Shown: positions 50,196 through 60,209 of the stretch, one piece after another
Layout of the letters: every line of letters starts with the position of its first letter
How positions within the stretch are numbered: position 1 is the stretch's first letter
Source of the DNA: Verrucomicrobiota bacterium
Lineage (GTDB): Bacteria; Verrucomicrobiota; Verrucomicrobiia; Opitutales; Opitutaceae
Length of the DNA: 60,330 bases
NCBI GenBank assembly: GCA_023443455.1
Contig: JAEZUE010000061.1
Coordinates: 1-60,330 of the forward strand
Direction: 5' to 3'
Made by a program: the position numbers and the translations under genes
Notes under the pieces: generated by a model
Seen by the model: only the letters and a program-made list of their open reading frames with translations
What the model was told of the DNA's origin: nothing
Databases searched by the model: none

Positions 50196-51287
50196 ATGAC
50201 CAAGCCGGTCACCATGGCGCAGATCGCGGCGCGGGCCGGGGTGCACGTCACGACCGTTTCGTTGGCGTTGCGCAATCATCCCAGCCTGCCCGAGCGCACG
50301 CGCGAGCGCATCCGCTCGTTGGCCGAGGAGATGGGCTATCGCCCCGACCCCAATCTGCGCGCGCTCATGGCCTACCGCAGGAGCCAACAGCACACGCGGA
50401 CGGTGCAGACCCTGGCCTATGTGACCAATTGGGACTCGCGCTGGGTGTGGAAGGAGTTCCCCGCGCACGCCGCCTTCTTCCGTGGCGCCGAGACGCGGGC
50501 CGAGGAACTGGGGTATCGGCTCGAGCATTTCTGGTTGGGCGAACCGAAACTGAGCGACCGTCGCCTGGGCGAGATCCTGCACTCGCGCGGCATCACCGGC
50601 GTGGTGGTCGCCTCGCAGCGTTTCGACCGCGACGAACGGCTGCAGATGGACTGGTCGCGCTTCGCGTCCGTGAAGATCGACTATTACCCCCACGAGCCGC
50701 GCCTGCACATCGTGACCAACGACCAGCGCTCCATCCTGCGCCTGGCCACGCGGCAGGTGCGGGCCGCCGGGTATCGTCGGATCGGACTCGTGCTGCATCG
50801 CGACTGGGACCGCGGGGTCGACGGCAGCCTGTCCTCCGGCCACATCGAGGCGCAGCAGGCGTTTCCCGCCGACGAGCGCCTGCCGATCCTCTATATCGAA
50901 AAAATGGAGCCGCCGCCCGACCAGCGCTGGGGCGGGCGGGCGCCGATGTCGGGTCTCGCCGAGTGGCTGCGCGAGTGGCGGCCCGACGCGGTGATCGGCT
51001 TCGGCCCGGCGCTCCTGCCCCAGCTCGAGTCTCTCGGGCTCGTCGTGCCCCGCGATCTCGGCTTCGCCGATCTCTTCCTCGGGGAGACCGACGGCGCGAC
51101 GGCCGGGGTGCGCCACAACTGCCTGCGCGTCGGCGAGCTCGCCGTCGAGCTGCTCGCCGGGCAGCTCCAGCTCAACACCCTCGGGCTGCCCCGCTACCCG
51201 ACCTCCACGCTGGTCGAGGGCTCCTGGTTCGACGGCGCGACCCTGCCTCGGCGGGTGCCGGCGGCGGCGCGGTCCGGCCCCCGCTGA
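50196..51287 (+). CDS. LacI-family transcriptional regulator
   Basis: 363 residues. N-terminal HTH VTMAQIAARAGVHVTTVSLALRNHPSLPERTRERI plus hinge, then a periplasmic-binding-like sensor. In Opitutaceae such LacI genes are typically next to TonB-receptor or glycosidase genes; here the TonB receptor starts 228 bp downstream on the same strand, so it is the likely target. The effector is probably a sugar, identity unknown. Start ATG 50196 (MTKPVTMAQIA). Confidence 0.93.
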   Translation: MTKPVTMAQIAARAGVHVTTVSLALRNHPSLPERTRERIRSLAEEMGYRPDPNLRALMAYRRSQQHTRTVQTLAYVTNWDSRWVWKEFPAHAAFFRGAETRAEELGYRLEHFWLGEPKLSDRRLGEILHSRGITGVVVASQRFDRDERLQMDWSRFASVKIDYYPHEPRLHIVTNDQRSILRLATRQVRAAGYRRIGLVLHRDWDRGVDGSLSSGHIEAQQAFPADERLPILYIEKMEPPPDQRWGGRAPMSGLAEWLREWRPDAVIGFGPALLPQLESLGLVVPRDLGFADLFLGETDGATAGVRHNCLRVGELAVELLAGQLQLNTLGLPRYPTSTLVEGSWFDGATLPRRVPAAARSGPR

Positions 51288-51301
51288 CCGCCGCCGCCGG
51301 G

Positions 51302-51320
51302 GTTGTCGTGGAAAGACAAC
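51302..51320. promoter_or_regulatory. Inverted repeat, possible operator
   Basis: GTTGTC (51302-51307) and GACAAC (51315-51320) form a 6-bp inverted repeat with a 7-nt centre in the spacer between the LacI and TonB-receptor genes, about 195 bp before the receptor start. It lacks the central CG pair usual for LacI-family operators, so this is only a candidate. Confidence 0.35.
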
Positions 51321-51514
51321 GCACGCTAAATCCGCGCTCCTCTAAAATGAGAGTGGGTGGCGTTTTGCTGCCGCCATTACGGCTCGCGATAGCTCCGGCC
51401 GTACCCCCCTGCAGGCAGCAGACCCCAGACACAACCCAACCAGCAGGCCTTCCCCCCGCGGACCCCGCGTCGGCTCCCCTACGGCCCGGCGCCGCGGTGC
51501 GAGGCGTATCGAAA

Positions 51515-54500
51515 ATGCAACCGACCCCGAAAAACAACACGCTCATGGCGCTGCCTCTCGGCGCCATCCTCGTCGGCGCGGCCCACGCGCAGACCGCCCC
51601 CGCTCCGGCACCCGAACCCGGCGGGGAGACCACCGAAGTCGTCGTGCTCAACCCGTTCGAGGTTCGCGCCGACACCGACAAGGGCTACACCGCCACCAAC
51701 ACCCTCGGCGGCACCCGCATCAACACCGAGCTGCGCGACCTCGGCAGCGCCATCTCGGTGGTGACCTCGGAGTTCCTCCGCGACACCGGTGCCACGAACA
51801 ACAGCAGCCTCCTCCAGTACACCGCCAACACCGAGGTCGCCGGCGTATCCGGAAACTTCGGCGGCGTGGGCAACACCTCGCAGGTGTCCGAGCGCAGCCA
51901 GCTGCTCCGCCCCAACAGCAACACCCGTGTGCGCGGCCTCGACGCGGCCGACAACACCCGCGACTTCTTCCTCACCAACGTGCCGTGGGACTCGTACAAC
52001 GTGGAGCGCGTCGACATCCAGCGCGGCGCCAACGCCATGCTCTTCGGCGTCGGCAGCCCCGCGGGCATCATCAACACCAGCCTCAATCCGGCGAAGTTCA
52101 CCAACGCCTACAAGGTCGAGAACCGCGTCGGCAGCTACGGCAGCGTGCGCACCAGCGCCGACTTCAACGTCGTGCTGCTCGACAACGAGCTCGCGCTCCG
52201 CGTGTCCGCGCTCGACGACCAGACGAAGTACCAGCAGAAGCCCGCGTTCGGCCGCGACCGGCGCCTCTACGCCGCGCTCCGCTTCGATCCGAGCTTCCTG
52301 AATACCGATCGGGTCCGCACCAGCTTCAAGGCCAACCTCGAGTTCGGCGACGTCGACTCGAACCGCCCGCGCTCGCTCCCGCCGATCGACGCCATCACCC
52401 CGTGGTTCATGACCGGCACCGCGACCGACAACGCCGGCCGCACCTACGAGAACCTGAACCGCCAGGTCTTCGACCCGCGCGTCGCGTGGTCCAACAACGG
52501 CGGCATCGCCAAGACCGGCAGCGCGAACTACGTGCCGTGGTTCAACAACGCCCACTTCGGCCAGGCCTTCGGTGCGTCGTTGAATCTTCTCTACGACCAC
52601 GACAACGCCACGCCCCTGCGCAGCTACGCCCCGTTCGTCTCCACCTACCGCGGCCTCTACAGCAAGACCGGCGACGTCTTCGACGCCTCCTTCGACAAGA
52701 TTACCGGCCAGATCCCCGGCAACCCGTACTCGCAGACCCTCGGCATCGCGACCTTCAGCAGCTTCGCCACCGGGTCCGACCTCGCGGGCGCGCAGTTCGG
52801 CGCCTGGCACGACTACGCGCTCACCGACGCCTCGATCTACGACTTCTACAACAACCTCATCGACGGCACCAACAAGCGCGAGTGGCAGAACTGGAAGTCG
52901 CTCAACCTCGACTTCAACCAGTCGTTCTTCGGCAACCGCCTCGGCTACGACATCGCCTTCAACCACGAGTCCTACCGCGACGGCCAGGAGAGCTTCCTCG
53001 ACGGCCAGCAGTATCAGATCAGCGTCGACATCAACCAGCACCTGATGGACGGCACCGCGAACCCCAACGCCGGCCGCCCCTACGTCTCCGGCAAGGGCAC
53101 CTGGGGCAACGGCCTGAGCTTCATCAGCCGCGACGCCCTCCACGCCACCCTCACCGGCGACCTGCGCGCCAGCGACCTCTTCGGTGCGGAGTCGGTCTGG
53201 ACGAAGATCCTCGGCCACCACCAGCTCACCGGCCTCTATTCCCGCGACAAGAAGCTCGAGGAGAACCGCACCTTCGCCCGCTGGGCGATGGACCCGAGCT
53301 GGGCCGCTACGCTCGGCGACGGCGACACCTCGATCCTCAACCGTATCCGAGCGGTCGATTACGCGATCTACCTCGGGCCGAACCTGCAGGACAGGACCAC
53401 CGCCAGCGGTGCGAACCTCGGCCGCGTGATGGTCGACGCCACGCCGGCCCCGACCTACCAGGTCTACTACTTCGACAACCACTGGAACCGCCCGACCGAC
53501 CCCAGCGCGGCCGGCTACGTCGATCCCAACGCCGCGTACGTCTTCTACGACCCGCTCACCAATGAGGCCACCGACAGCTCCCAGGCCGGCAATCCCGCCA
53601 ACTACGTCGGGTGGACGACCACCACCGCCAAGGTGCTCAACGCCGACGCGGGCGACATCGACCAGCTCGTGTACTCGGCCTCCAAGGACTCCGTGCTCGT
53701 CGAGTCGACCGCCGCCAACTGGCAGGGCTACCTGTTCGACAGCAGCCTGGTCATGACGTACGGCATCCGCCACGACACGCTGACGCATCTCTCCGTCAGC
53801 GCGCCGTATGCCGACGCCGCCACGAAGATCGTGACCACCGACTACGACTTCTACGACGACAGCACCCGCAAGGTCGTCTACAAGAACGACACCTCGCTGT
53901 GGAGCGCCGTGCTGCACGCCCCGAAGGCGCTCAAGCGGCACCTGCCCTGGGGCACGGACATCAGCCTGTTCTACAACCGCTCCGACAACTGGAACGCGCA
54001 GACCACCCGCCTCGACATCGAGGGCAACGACATCCCCAACGCCACCGGCAAGACCAAGGACTACGGTATCCTGATCTCCACGATGGACGACCGGATCTCG
54101 CTCAAGGTGAACTGGTACGAGACCCAGGTCTACAACGCCACCCTGCAGGGCGACGGCGCCGGTCTGGGCGGCAGCGGCATCGGCTCGATGCTGCAGGTCG
54201 AGGCCGTCGGCGCCGGCAACGCCGCCGTGCTCGCCCGCGGCATCTACCACGGCAAAGGCCAGCCCTGGGGTTGGGACTACGCGTGGAACGACGACAGCAC
54301 CGGCTACGGCGCGAATCCCCGCGAAGACGCCGGCCTCGCCACCGACGCCATGGAGAAGGCCGCGATCACCTCGTGGATCGCCCAGTTGCCCAGCCAGCAG
54401 TTCTTCGACAACTACGGCATTCCGATCAGCGTCGCCGCCCTCCAAACCGGCGACTACGACAACGCCATCACCACCGTCACCCCCGCCTACCTCGACACCC

Positions 54501-55231
54501 AGGGCAACTCGGGTGACGCGGTCGGCAACTCCTACGACGGCACCATCAACGGCGTCGCCCCGGTCGCCACCTGCGACACCACCTCGAAGGGCGTCGAGAT
54601 CGAGCTCACGGCGCGCCCGATCGACGGCCTGAACCTGGCGATCAACGCCTCGAAGACCACCGCCACCCGCACCAACCTCAGCGGCACCCTGGTCAACTTC
54701 ATCCTGCGCCAGAAGGCGCTGATGGACAGCCCCGCCGGCGATATCCGCCAGTGGTGGGCCGGCGACCGCACGCTGCGCGAGGTGTGGACGCAGGCCGTCT
54801 GGGGGCCGTACCTGAACCTCACGGCGCAGGACGGTTCCAGCGCGCCCGAGATTCGTCCGTGGCGTTTCAATACGGTGGCGAACTACAGCTTCAGCACCGG
54901 CCGGCTCAAGGGCTTCAACGTCGGCGGCGCCTACCGCTGGCAGCAGGGCTCGATCCTCGGCTACCACCTGCAGTCGTACACCGATCCCGAGCTCATGATC
55001 CCCGACGTCGCCAAGCCCATCAAGGGCCCGAGCGAGGACGGCCTCGACCTCTGGGTCGGCTACGAGCGCAAGCTCACCAGCCGGATCAACTGGCGCGTGC
55101 AGCTGAACCTGCGGAACGTCGGGGACAAGGCGCACCTGATCCCGATCTCGGCCCAGCCCGACGGCTCGTTCGCCCAGTACCGTATCGCCGACGAGATGAC
55201 CTGGTCGCTCACCAACACGTTCACCTTCTAG
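51515..55231 (+). CDS. Large TonB-dependent receptor
   Basis: 1238 residues: signal peptide (ends AHAQT near residue 26), a Pro-rich segment with EVVVLNPFEVRADTDKGYTATNTLGGTR as the start of the plug (about 45-190), with ISVVTSEFLRDTG and NVERVDIQRGANAMLFGVGSPAGIINT, then the 22-stranded barrel, ending in TLTFTF-like WSLTNTFTF with a terminal Phe. The length is well above the 700-800 of siderophore receptors and typical of the Verrucomicrobia carbohydrate type. It imports a large ligand across the outer membrane; the substrate is unknown. Start ATG 51515 (MQPTPKNN). Confidence 0.93.
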   Translation: MQPTPKNNTLMALPLGAILVGAAHAQTAPAPAPEPGGETTEVVVLNPFEVRADTDKGYTATNTLGGTRINTELRDLGSAISVVTSEFLRDTGATNNSSLLQYTANTEVAGVSGNFGGVGNTSQVSERSQLLRPNSNTRVRGLDAADNTRDFFLTNVPWDSYNVERVDIQRGANAMLFGVGSPAGIINTSLNPAKFTNAYKVENRVGSYGSVRTSADFNVVLLDNELALRVSALDDQTKYQQKPAFGRDRRLYAALRFDPSFLNTDRVRTSFKANLEFGDVDSNRPRSLPPIDAITPWFMTGTATDNAGRTYENLNRQVFDPRVAWSNNGGIAKTGSANYVPWFNNAHFGQAFGASLNLLYDHDNATPLRSYAPFVSTYRGLYSKTGDVFDASFDKITGQIPGNPYSQTLGIATFSSFATGSDLAGAQFGAWHDYALTDASIYDFYNNLIDGTNKREWQNWKSLNLDFNQSFFGNRLGYDIAFNHESYRDGQESFLDGQQYQISVDINQHLMDGTANPNAGRPYVSGKGTWGNGLSFISRDALHATLTGDLRASDLFGAESVWTKILGHHQLTGLYSRDKKLEENRTFARWAMDPSWAATLGDGDTSILNRIRAVDYAIYLGPNLQDRTTASGANLGRVMVDATPAPTYQVYYFDNHWNRPTDPSAAGYVDPNAAYVFYDPLTNEATDSSQAGNPANYVGWTTTTAKVLNADAGDIDQLVYSASKDSVLVESTAANWQGYLFDSSLVMTYGIRHDTLTHLSVSAPYADAATKIVTTDYDFYDDSTRKVVYKNDTSLWSAVLHAPKALKRHLPWGTDISLFYNRSDNWNAQTTRLDIEGNDIPNATGKTKDYGILISTMDDRISLKVNWYETQVYNATLQGDGAGLGGSGIGSMLQVEAVGAGNAAVLARGIYHGKGQPWGWDYAWNDDSTGYGANPREDAGLATDAMEKAAITSWIAQLPSQQFFDNYGIPISVAALQTGDYDNAITTVTPAYLDTQGNSGDAVGNSYDGTINGVAPVATCDTTSKGVEIELTARPIDGLNLAINASKTTATRTNLSGTLVNFILRQKALMDSPAGDIRQWWAGDRTLREVWTQAVWGPYLNLTAQDGSSAPEIRPWRFNTVANYSFSTGRLKGFNVGGAYRWQQGSILGYHLQSYTDPELMIPDVAKPIKGPSEDGLDLWVGYERKLTSRINWRVQLNLRNVGDKAHLIPISAQPDGSFAQYRIADEMTWSLTNTFTF

Positions 55232-55653
55232 CGTGGGTTGCAGCTCATCCGAGCTCCAGCGCTCCCGGCGTAGCGGCCGGGAGCGCTTTGCTTTGTTTTG
55301 TACGCCACCGCGTCGAGGTGGCCCAATGGCGCCGTCGTTGGCGGAGCGCCTTGCGACCACCGGAAAGTCGTCCGTCCGTTGGCCTCACGCCTCATCCCTG
55401 GCGAAAGCCGTGAGACTTTCGTGCGGTTTTGCAATCGGTGGCGACTGAAGGCCACGAAGAGCGGGAGCGTGGGTATCCCGGTGCGATGTCTTGATTCGGA
55501 GAAACTCCGGTGTCGCAGCGCGATCGCGCGGTGCCCGCAACCGCCGCGAGGCTTTGCCCCCTCTTCCCCTCGTCAGCTGCACCCGGATAAGCCGGTCCCT
55601 GCGAAATCCTGTTGCTGCGCGTTGGTCGATTCCCAGCCTTTGGGCCGTTGCGC
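55232..55653. other. 422-bp gap before the tRNA
   Basis: After the terminator at 55258 I see no gene or clear repeat up to the tRNA. The tRNA promoter should be in the last about 100 bp, but no convincing boxes were found. Confidence 0.5.
55258..55300 (+). terminator. Terminator of the TonB-receptor gene
   Basis: AGCGCTCCCGGC (55258-55269) pairs perfectly with GCCGGGAGCGCT (55276-55287), 6-nt loop, then TTGCTTTGTTTTG. Confidence 0.92.
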
Positions 55654-55729
<76 letters not shown>

Positions 55730-55968
55730 ACTGCTTCGCTCCGTCCGCCGTTTCCCGCGGACGACGCCATTTTCCGGGTGTGCCCAAAGGGGGGCGGGCG
55801 GAATGCGGCCGGCGGCGCATGGGTCCCGGTGCCGGGCATGTCGACTCGAGGCCTACGAAGCGCTTGCCGCCGACTTCCGGGCGACAGGGCCCGTTTCACG
55901 AGGAGCCTGCCGGCCAACGTGCTTGCGCGCGCGGTTGAAGGCCTGCGCGGCGCCTGCAGCGCCGCGCC

Positions 55969-56265
55969 TCAAGTGTAGTCGGGCCAGGTGTGTTCGAGAT
56001 GTTTCAATACGGTCTCCACGTCGCCGCCGCTGGTGAGCGCGGCGTCGCGCGCGATGGAGTAGAGCGTCTCGTTGGTGTGGCCGTCGCGGCAGGCCACGGC
56101 CATGGCCTCGACCGGGCTGATGAGCCGGCCCGTGTCGTGGCAGGTGCGGGTGCGTTGCTGCGCGAGCGCGATCGCCAGGCGGGTGGCGCTGTCATGGACA
56201 GGCGGCGCGTCGTCGTCGCCGAGGCACCGATGCCATGCGTCGGGCTTGTACCATGGGTGCAGCAT
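55969..56265 (-). CDS. Small protein of unknown function
   Basis: 98 residues, His/Trp-rich at the N-terminus (MLHPWYKPDAWHRCLGDDD) with a helical middle (SATRLAIALAQQRTRTCHDTG) and an acidic C-terminus ending TWPDYT. Amino-acid use is protein-like, unlike the Arg/Pro runs of non-coding frames here. No family recognised. It reads towards the tRNA. Confidence 0.6.
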   Translation of the reverse strand: MLHPWYKPDAWHRCLGDDDAPPVHDSATRLAIALAQQRTRTCHDTGRLISPVEAMAVACRDGHTNETLYSIARDAALTSGGDVETVLKHLEHTWPDYT

Positions 56266-56326
56266 CCTGCGAAACGCATCGGTTGGCCCGGGGAAAACTG
56301 AAGGTTGCGTCTCCCGCCGCGAAAAA

Positions 56327-56351
56327 GCCCCCGGGGCGAGAACCCGGGGGC
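56327..56351 (-). terminator. Terminator downstream of the Pro-rich gene
   Basis: GCCCCCGGG (56327-56335) pairs with CCCGGGGGC (56343-56351), 7-nt loop; on the minus strand followed by TTTTTCGC. Repeat copy R3 lies between it and the gene it serves. Confidence 0.85.
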
Positions 56352-56385
56352 CGGAGCTGTGGGCATTCCGACGGTGCGCTCAGTC

Positions 56386-56525
56386 GTGATGATGCTGACG
56401 AGAGGCGAGCGTCGAGAGACGAGCGCCAAAGCATCGGTGGCGAGCTTCCAGCACGAGTGCTGCTCTCGACCTCCTCTGTGATCGGCCCCTCGACGCTCGT
56501 CACTCGACACTCGACCGAATGCTTC
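56386..56525 (+). mobile_element. 140-bp MITE-like element, copy R3
   Basis: A full 140-bp copy of the element at 21716 and 47041. The 10 bp on each side match at six consecutive positions in the same register (GCTCAG at 56378-56383 and 56528-56533), which could be a decayed 10-bp duplication. Its right end is 4 bp from the stop codon of the Pro-rich gene, separating that gene from its terminator. Confidence 0.8.
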
Positions 56526-56529
56526 CGGC

Positions 56530-57549
56530 TCAGAAGCGCCGCCGGTAGATGGCACCGCGGTCGTCGGTGAAGGTGAGGGTGCCGTCCTCGAATTTGACGA
56601 AGATGATACCGAGCTCCTCGTTGATGACTTCACCGGCGTAGTACATGCGCGCGCCGATCATGAGGGTGCCGCCGGAGTCGTTCATGCGGGCTCCGGTGAG
56701 CTGGAGCGCGACGATCGCGTTGGTGATCTCGGGCAGCGGAGGGGGCGGCGGAGGCGGCGGAGGAGGAGGCGGCGGCTCCGCGGGTTCGGCTTCCGGCTCG
56801 GGCTCCGGAGTGGGCGCCGGCTTTGCCGTGACGGCGGGTTCGGGTGGGGTGACGGTTTCGGCTGCGGCCTCCGGGGGCGGTTCCACGGCCGCCTGGGCGG
56901 GCGGCGTGCTGTCGGCCGCGTCTGCCGCCGGTGCCGCCGGGAACAAGCCGAAGGGGTCGGCGAAATAGAGGTAGGCGGCCCCGCCGATGGTGAGGGCGAG
57001 GAGGGCGAGCACGGTGATTCCGGCGCGGTTTTTCGGCTGCGGCTTGGGGGGCGGCGGAGAGCTCTTTTTTTTGAACCCGGGCGGCGGGGGGAAGCTGGCC
57101 GGTGGCGCCGGCGGTTTTGCCGGATTGAGGACTGGTGGTGGCGGCGTCGGCTTGGCGAGTGGCGGTGGGGCGGCGGGTGGGGGCGTGGAGGAGGCGATGG
57201 CCTGCGGGGGCAGGGGCGGCGGTTCTTGGGGCGATGGCGCGGAAGCGGGCTCGGGCGCGGGGGTGAATGCCGCCAGCGGCTCCGGCATCGGTGCGGGCTG
57301 GAAGGTTGGTGGCTCGACTGCGGCGGCGGGCATCGCGGCGGCTTCGGGCGGCGCTCCCAGGAGACTGGTCAGGCGTGGTTTGCGCAGGGAAAGCGACGCC
57401 GCCGGATCGGCGGCGGGCGGTTCTGTCGGGGCGGGGGCGGGCGGCGCGGCGGGCGGTTCCGCTTGGGGCGGGGCCTGCGGCGGGGTATCCGCTCCGGTGG
57501 AGAGGCCGCGAAGGCGGAGGGAGAGGCGTGGGCGTTCCTCGTTGCTCAT
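56530..57549 (-). CDS. Proline-rich single-span membrane protein
   Basis: 339 residues: a cytoplasmic Pro/Ala-rich arm of about 170 residues, one membrane helix (AGITVLALLALTIGGAAYLYFA, about 177-198), a second Pro/Glu/Ala-rich arm with a run of 13 prolines, and a C-terminal about 65-residue domain (ITNAIVALQLTGARMNDSGGTLMIGARMYYAGEVINEELG..DDRGAIYRRRF). The C-terminal part resembles the small beta domain of general-secretion accessory proteins of the GspB/PulB kind. That resemblance is loose. No partner gene is adjacent. Start ATG 57549. Confidence 0.8.
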   Translation of the reverse strand: MSNEERPRLSLRLRGLSTGADTPPQAPPQAEPPAAPPAPAPTEPPAADPAASLSLRKPRLTSLLGAPPEAAAMPAAAVEPPTFQPAPMPEPLAAFTPAPEPASAPSPQEPPPLPPQAIASSTPPPAAPPPLAKPTPPPPVLNPAKPPAPPASFPPPPGFKKKSSPPPPKPQPKNRAGITVLALLALTIGGAAYLYFADPFGLFPAAPAADAADSTPPAQAAVEPPPEAAAETVTPPEPAVTAKPAPTPEPEPEAEPAEPPPPPPPPPPPPPLPEITNAIVALQLTGARMNDSGGTLMIGARMYYAGEVINEELGIIFVKFEDGTLTFTDDRGAIYRRRF

Positions 57550-57613
57550 GGAGGGAGATATGGATGATTCCCGGCGGGTGGGGCAACGCTGGGGCGAACG
57601 AGAAGTGATGGTT

Positions 57614-58477
57614 TTATGCGGCCACGCAACCGGTGCCTTGCAGGGCGCCGGCTGCATCGGCCACGCGGAGTCGGAGGTCCTCGACCATGCGCACGAACGA
57701 GTTTCCGGGCATGGTGATCGCGAAATGGAAATCGGGATTCACGGCGCGGGCGGTGTTCTCGTCGCCGAGGACGAGGTGGGTGAGCCATTTCCCGAGCCGG
57801 AGGCGCAGGGCCATCTGGGTGTGGACGGGCGCGTGGTGGGGGCTGAACTGGTATTCGATCGGTTCGACGACGTTTTCGGGGAAATGCCAGTGGCGCATGG
57901 CGGTGGCCGCCGCCTGCGACTGGGTGATGCCCGCGACCCGGATTTCCTGCTCGGGAATGGGTTGTGGGTTGGCGAAGGCCACGAGGCGGTGGGCTTCGCC
58001 GGGATTTTGGCACGCGAGCCGGCTGACGAACACCTCACCGAGGGCGTGGAGCAGGCCGATCGTGTAGCCGGTGGCCCCCGGGGCGCCGTGTTCGCCGCAA
58101 AGCATCTCCATCGCCAGGGCGCACGCGACCGATTTGCGCCAGAACCTCTCCGGGGATAGCCCGTAGAGCGCGAGCGGTTCCTGGGCGGTTTCCGCGATCA
58201 GGTAGAGCGAGCCGAGACGGTAGATCTCCTTGTAGCCGAGCGTGTCGACCGCGCCGGCGAGGTTCTCGACCGTGCGGCCCCGTGGCCCGTAGAAGGCCGA
58301 ACGGCTCGCGCGCAGGATGGCGGCACTCAGCCCGGGGTCGAGTTCGACCAGCTCGACCACGTCGGCCGTGTCCGAGTCGGGCTCGGTCAACAGGGCCATG
58401 AGGCGGGGCAGGATCGCCGGCATGGGGGGCAGGTCGTGCAGGAGTGTCTCGAGTCTATTTGAATTCACAGTATCCAC
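57614..58477 (-). CDS. HDOD-domain signalling protein
   Basis: 287 residues. The HDOD fold: LPPMPAILPRLMALLTEPDSDTADVVELVELDPGLSAAILRASRSAFYG, then NLAGAVDTLGYKEIYRLG, IGLLHALGEVFVSRL in the HD-like core without the metal-binding HD pair, as usual for the family. HDOD proteins act in signalling, often with two-component or c-di-GMP systems. 63 bp upstream of the Pro-rich gene, so one transcript is likely. Start ATG 58477. Confidence 0.9.
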   Translation of the reverse strand: MDTVNSNRLETLLHDLPPMPAILPRLMALLTEPDSDTADVVELVELDPGLSAAILRASRSAFYGPRGRTVENLAGAVDTLGYKEIYRLGSLYLIAETAQEPLALYGLSPERFWRKSVACALAMEMLCGEHGAPGATGYTIGLLHALGEVFVSRLACQNPGEAHRLVAFANPQPIPEQEIRVAGITQSQAAATAMRHWHFPENVVEPIEYQFSPHHAPVHTQMALRLRLGKWLTHLVLGDENTARAVNPDFHFAITMPGNSFVRMVEDLRLRVADAAGALQGTGCVAA

Positions 58478-58561
58478 AGTTCACCCTTTCCGGATATCGG
58501 CAGTGCGGGGGGCATGTTTAGGTAAATAACCCGTGTGTCGGCGGCGGCGGGGCCGGGGAGC

Positions 58562-59989
58562 TCAGGGAGCGCTCCAAAGATCGAGTTGGAGTTTGCGGAA
58601 GTCCTGGATGATCGCGGTCTGTTGGGCGTGCCGGCCGTCCTCGACGATGGTGCGGCCGCCGACGACGACATCGCGCACCGCGCTGCGGTCGGCGCTGAAG
58701 ACCAGCGCGGCGGGCAAGGAGTCGGCATCGACCCCGGCGATCGCGGGTTCGTCGAGGGCGACGGTGAAAAAATCGGCGGCGAGACCCGGGGCGAGGCTGC
58801 CGCCGGGGGCCTGCAGGCTATGGGCGCCGTCGATGGTCGCGTGGGCGAGCAGTTCGCTGGCGAGGCCGGCGGGATCGGGCCGGCGCCCGTTGGGTGGGGT
58901 GGGGGCGAGCACATTCCGGTGCAGGTGTTTGAGGCGCAGATGGCATTCCAGCGCGCGGGCATCGGCGAGGAGGTTGATCTGGAGGTTGGTGTCGGTGCCG
59001 AGCGCGATGCGCACTCCGCGGTGGGTGATGGTATCGGCGGGGTTGGTGCCGTCGCCCATGCTCCTCTCCGTGGTCGGGCAGGCACAGACCTGCGACCCGG
59101 AGCGGGCGAGCGCGCCGATCTCGTGGCTGGCGACGTGGATGGCGTGCACGGCGGTGAACCCCGGGTGCAGCACGCCTTCATGTTCCAACAGGCCCAGAGG
59201 CGTGGTGTCGTGTTCGGCCAGGCAGGCCTCGTTCTCGTCGGTCTGTTCCGAGACATGCATGTGCACCGGCGCCGGTTGCGCGCGCATGGCCGGCAGGATC
59301 GCCCGCAGGTAGTCGGGCGGGATGGCCCGGACCGAGTGCGGCGCGTAGCCGGTCCAGGCGAGGCGCATGACGGTTTCCTTGTCGAGGGTGCTGCGCAGGT
59401 TCGCGTAGGAGTCCAGAAACTCGTCGGGTGTGGGGAGGATGAAGCGCCGTTGGGCGACACTCGCGGTGCGCTGCCAACCGGCGCGGGCATAGGCGCAGTG
59501 CAGCAGGCAGATGCGCAGACCCACCTCCCGTGCGGCGCGCACCACGGCCAGCGCCATCTCGTTGGGATTGGCGTAGGGATGCCCGGCGGGATCGCGGTGG
59601 AGGTAGTGGAACTCGCCGACGGTGGTGATGCCCGACAGCGCCATTTCCAGGAACGCCATGCGCGACGCCGTGTAGAGGTCGTCGGGTTCGAGCGAGATCG
59701 CCGCCCGGAACATCATTTCCCGCCAGGTCCAGAACGTGTCGCGTTCCTCGCCGGCGCGGTATTCGGTGCGGCCGCGGACGACCCGGTGGAACGCATGCGA
59801 ATGGGCGTTGACCAGGCCCGGCAGCATCGCGCGGTTGGGCAGGCGGCGGGCGGCGGCGAAGTCGGCCGGGTCCCGCGACAGCCGCACGATCCGGCCCCGG
59901 GCGTCGGCCACCAGGGCCAGGCCGGATTCGAATCGTCGTCCGGTGAACAGGAGGTCGGGTAGCCAAATAGTGGTGGCGGAAACGTTCAT
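58562..59989 (-). CDS. hutF: Formimidoylglutamate deiminase
   Basis: 475 residues of the amidohydrolase superfamily. Metal-binding NAHSHAFHR (His63, His65), the HVSEQ motif (His245) and GTDTN (Asp333) are in place, and TPLGLLEHEGVL and CPTTERSMGDG match the HutF subfamily. It converts N-formimidoyl-L-glutamate to N-formyl-glutamate in histidine degradation. No other hut gene is in the window, so the rest of the pathway must lie beyond the edge or elsewhere. Start ATG 59989. Confidence 0.92.
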   Translation of the reverse strand: MNVSATTIWLPDLLFTGRRFESGLALVADARGRIVRLSRDPADFAAARRLPNRAMLPGLVNAHSHAFHRVVRGRTEYRAGEERDTFWTWREMMFRAAISLEPDDLYTASRMAFLEMALSGITTVGEFHYLHRDPAGHPYANPNEMALAVVRAAREVGLRICLLHCAYARAGWQRTASVAQRRFILPTPDEFLDSYANLRSTLDKETVMRLAWTGYAPHSVRAIPPDYLRAILPAMRAQPAPVHMHVSEQTDENEACLAEHDTTPLGLLEHEGVLHPGFTAVHAIHVASHEIGALARSGSQVCACPTTERSMGDGTNPADTITHRGVRIALGTDTNLQINLLADARALECHLRLKHLHRNVLAPTPPNGRRPDPAGLASELLAHATIDGAHSLQAPGGSLAPGLAADFFTVALDEPAIAGVDADSLPAALVFSADRSAVRDVVVGGRTIVEDGRHAQQTAIIQDFRKLQLDLWSAP

Positions 59990-60175
59990 GGGTCGGGGAG
60001 CGCCGCCTCTCCCGGGGCGGGGCAGGGACAATAGCGGGCCGGGCATCCATCGCGAATGGCCGCGGTGGAAGTTTTGCGAATGCCTTGCGAAAATGGCGGC
60101 AGGGCGGCGTGGTGCGATTTCGCCGACGCGGTGTCCTTGGCCGCCAAGGTCGCGGCTCGCCGCCGGGCCCGATCT

Positions 60176-60199
60176 TGCCGCGGGGGGCGCCCCCCGGCA
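60176..60199. repeat. GC-only palindrome
   Basis: TGCCG-C-GGGGGGC followed by GCCCCCCGGCA, an almost perfect palindrome with one bulge, 10 bp before the ATG of the edge gene. Confidence 0.5.
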
Positions 60200-60209
60200 G
60201 CGTGCGTGC

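Noticed and set aside
51479..55360. A 1293-codon minus-strand frame opposite the TonB receptor
   Set aside because: Composition is almost wholly Val, Gly, Ala, Glu and Asp, the mirror of GC-rich coding DNA, while the plus strand has a full plug and barrel ending in Phe.
56987..58159. A 390-codon plus-strand frame over the Pro-rich and HDOD genes
   Set aside because: Gly-rich translation is the antisense of the Pro-rich gene; the minus strand holds real domains.
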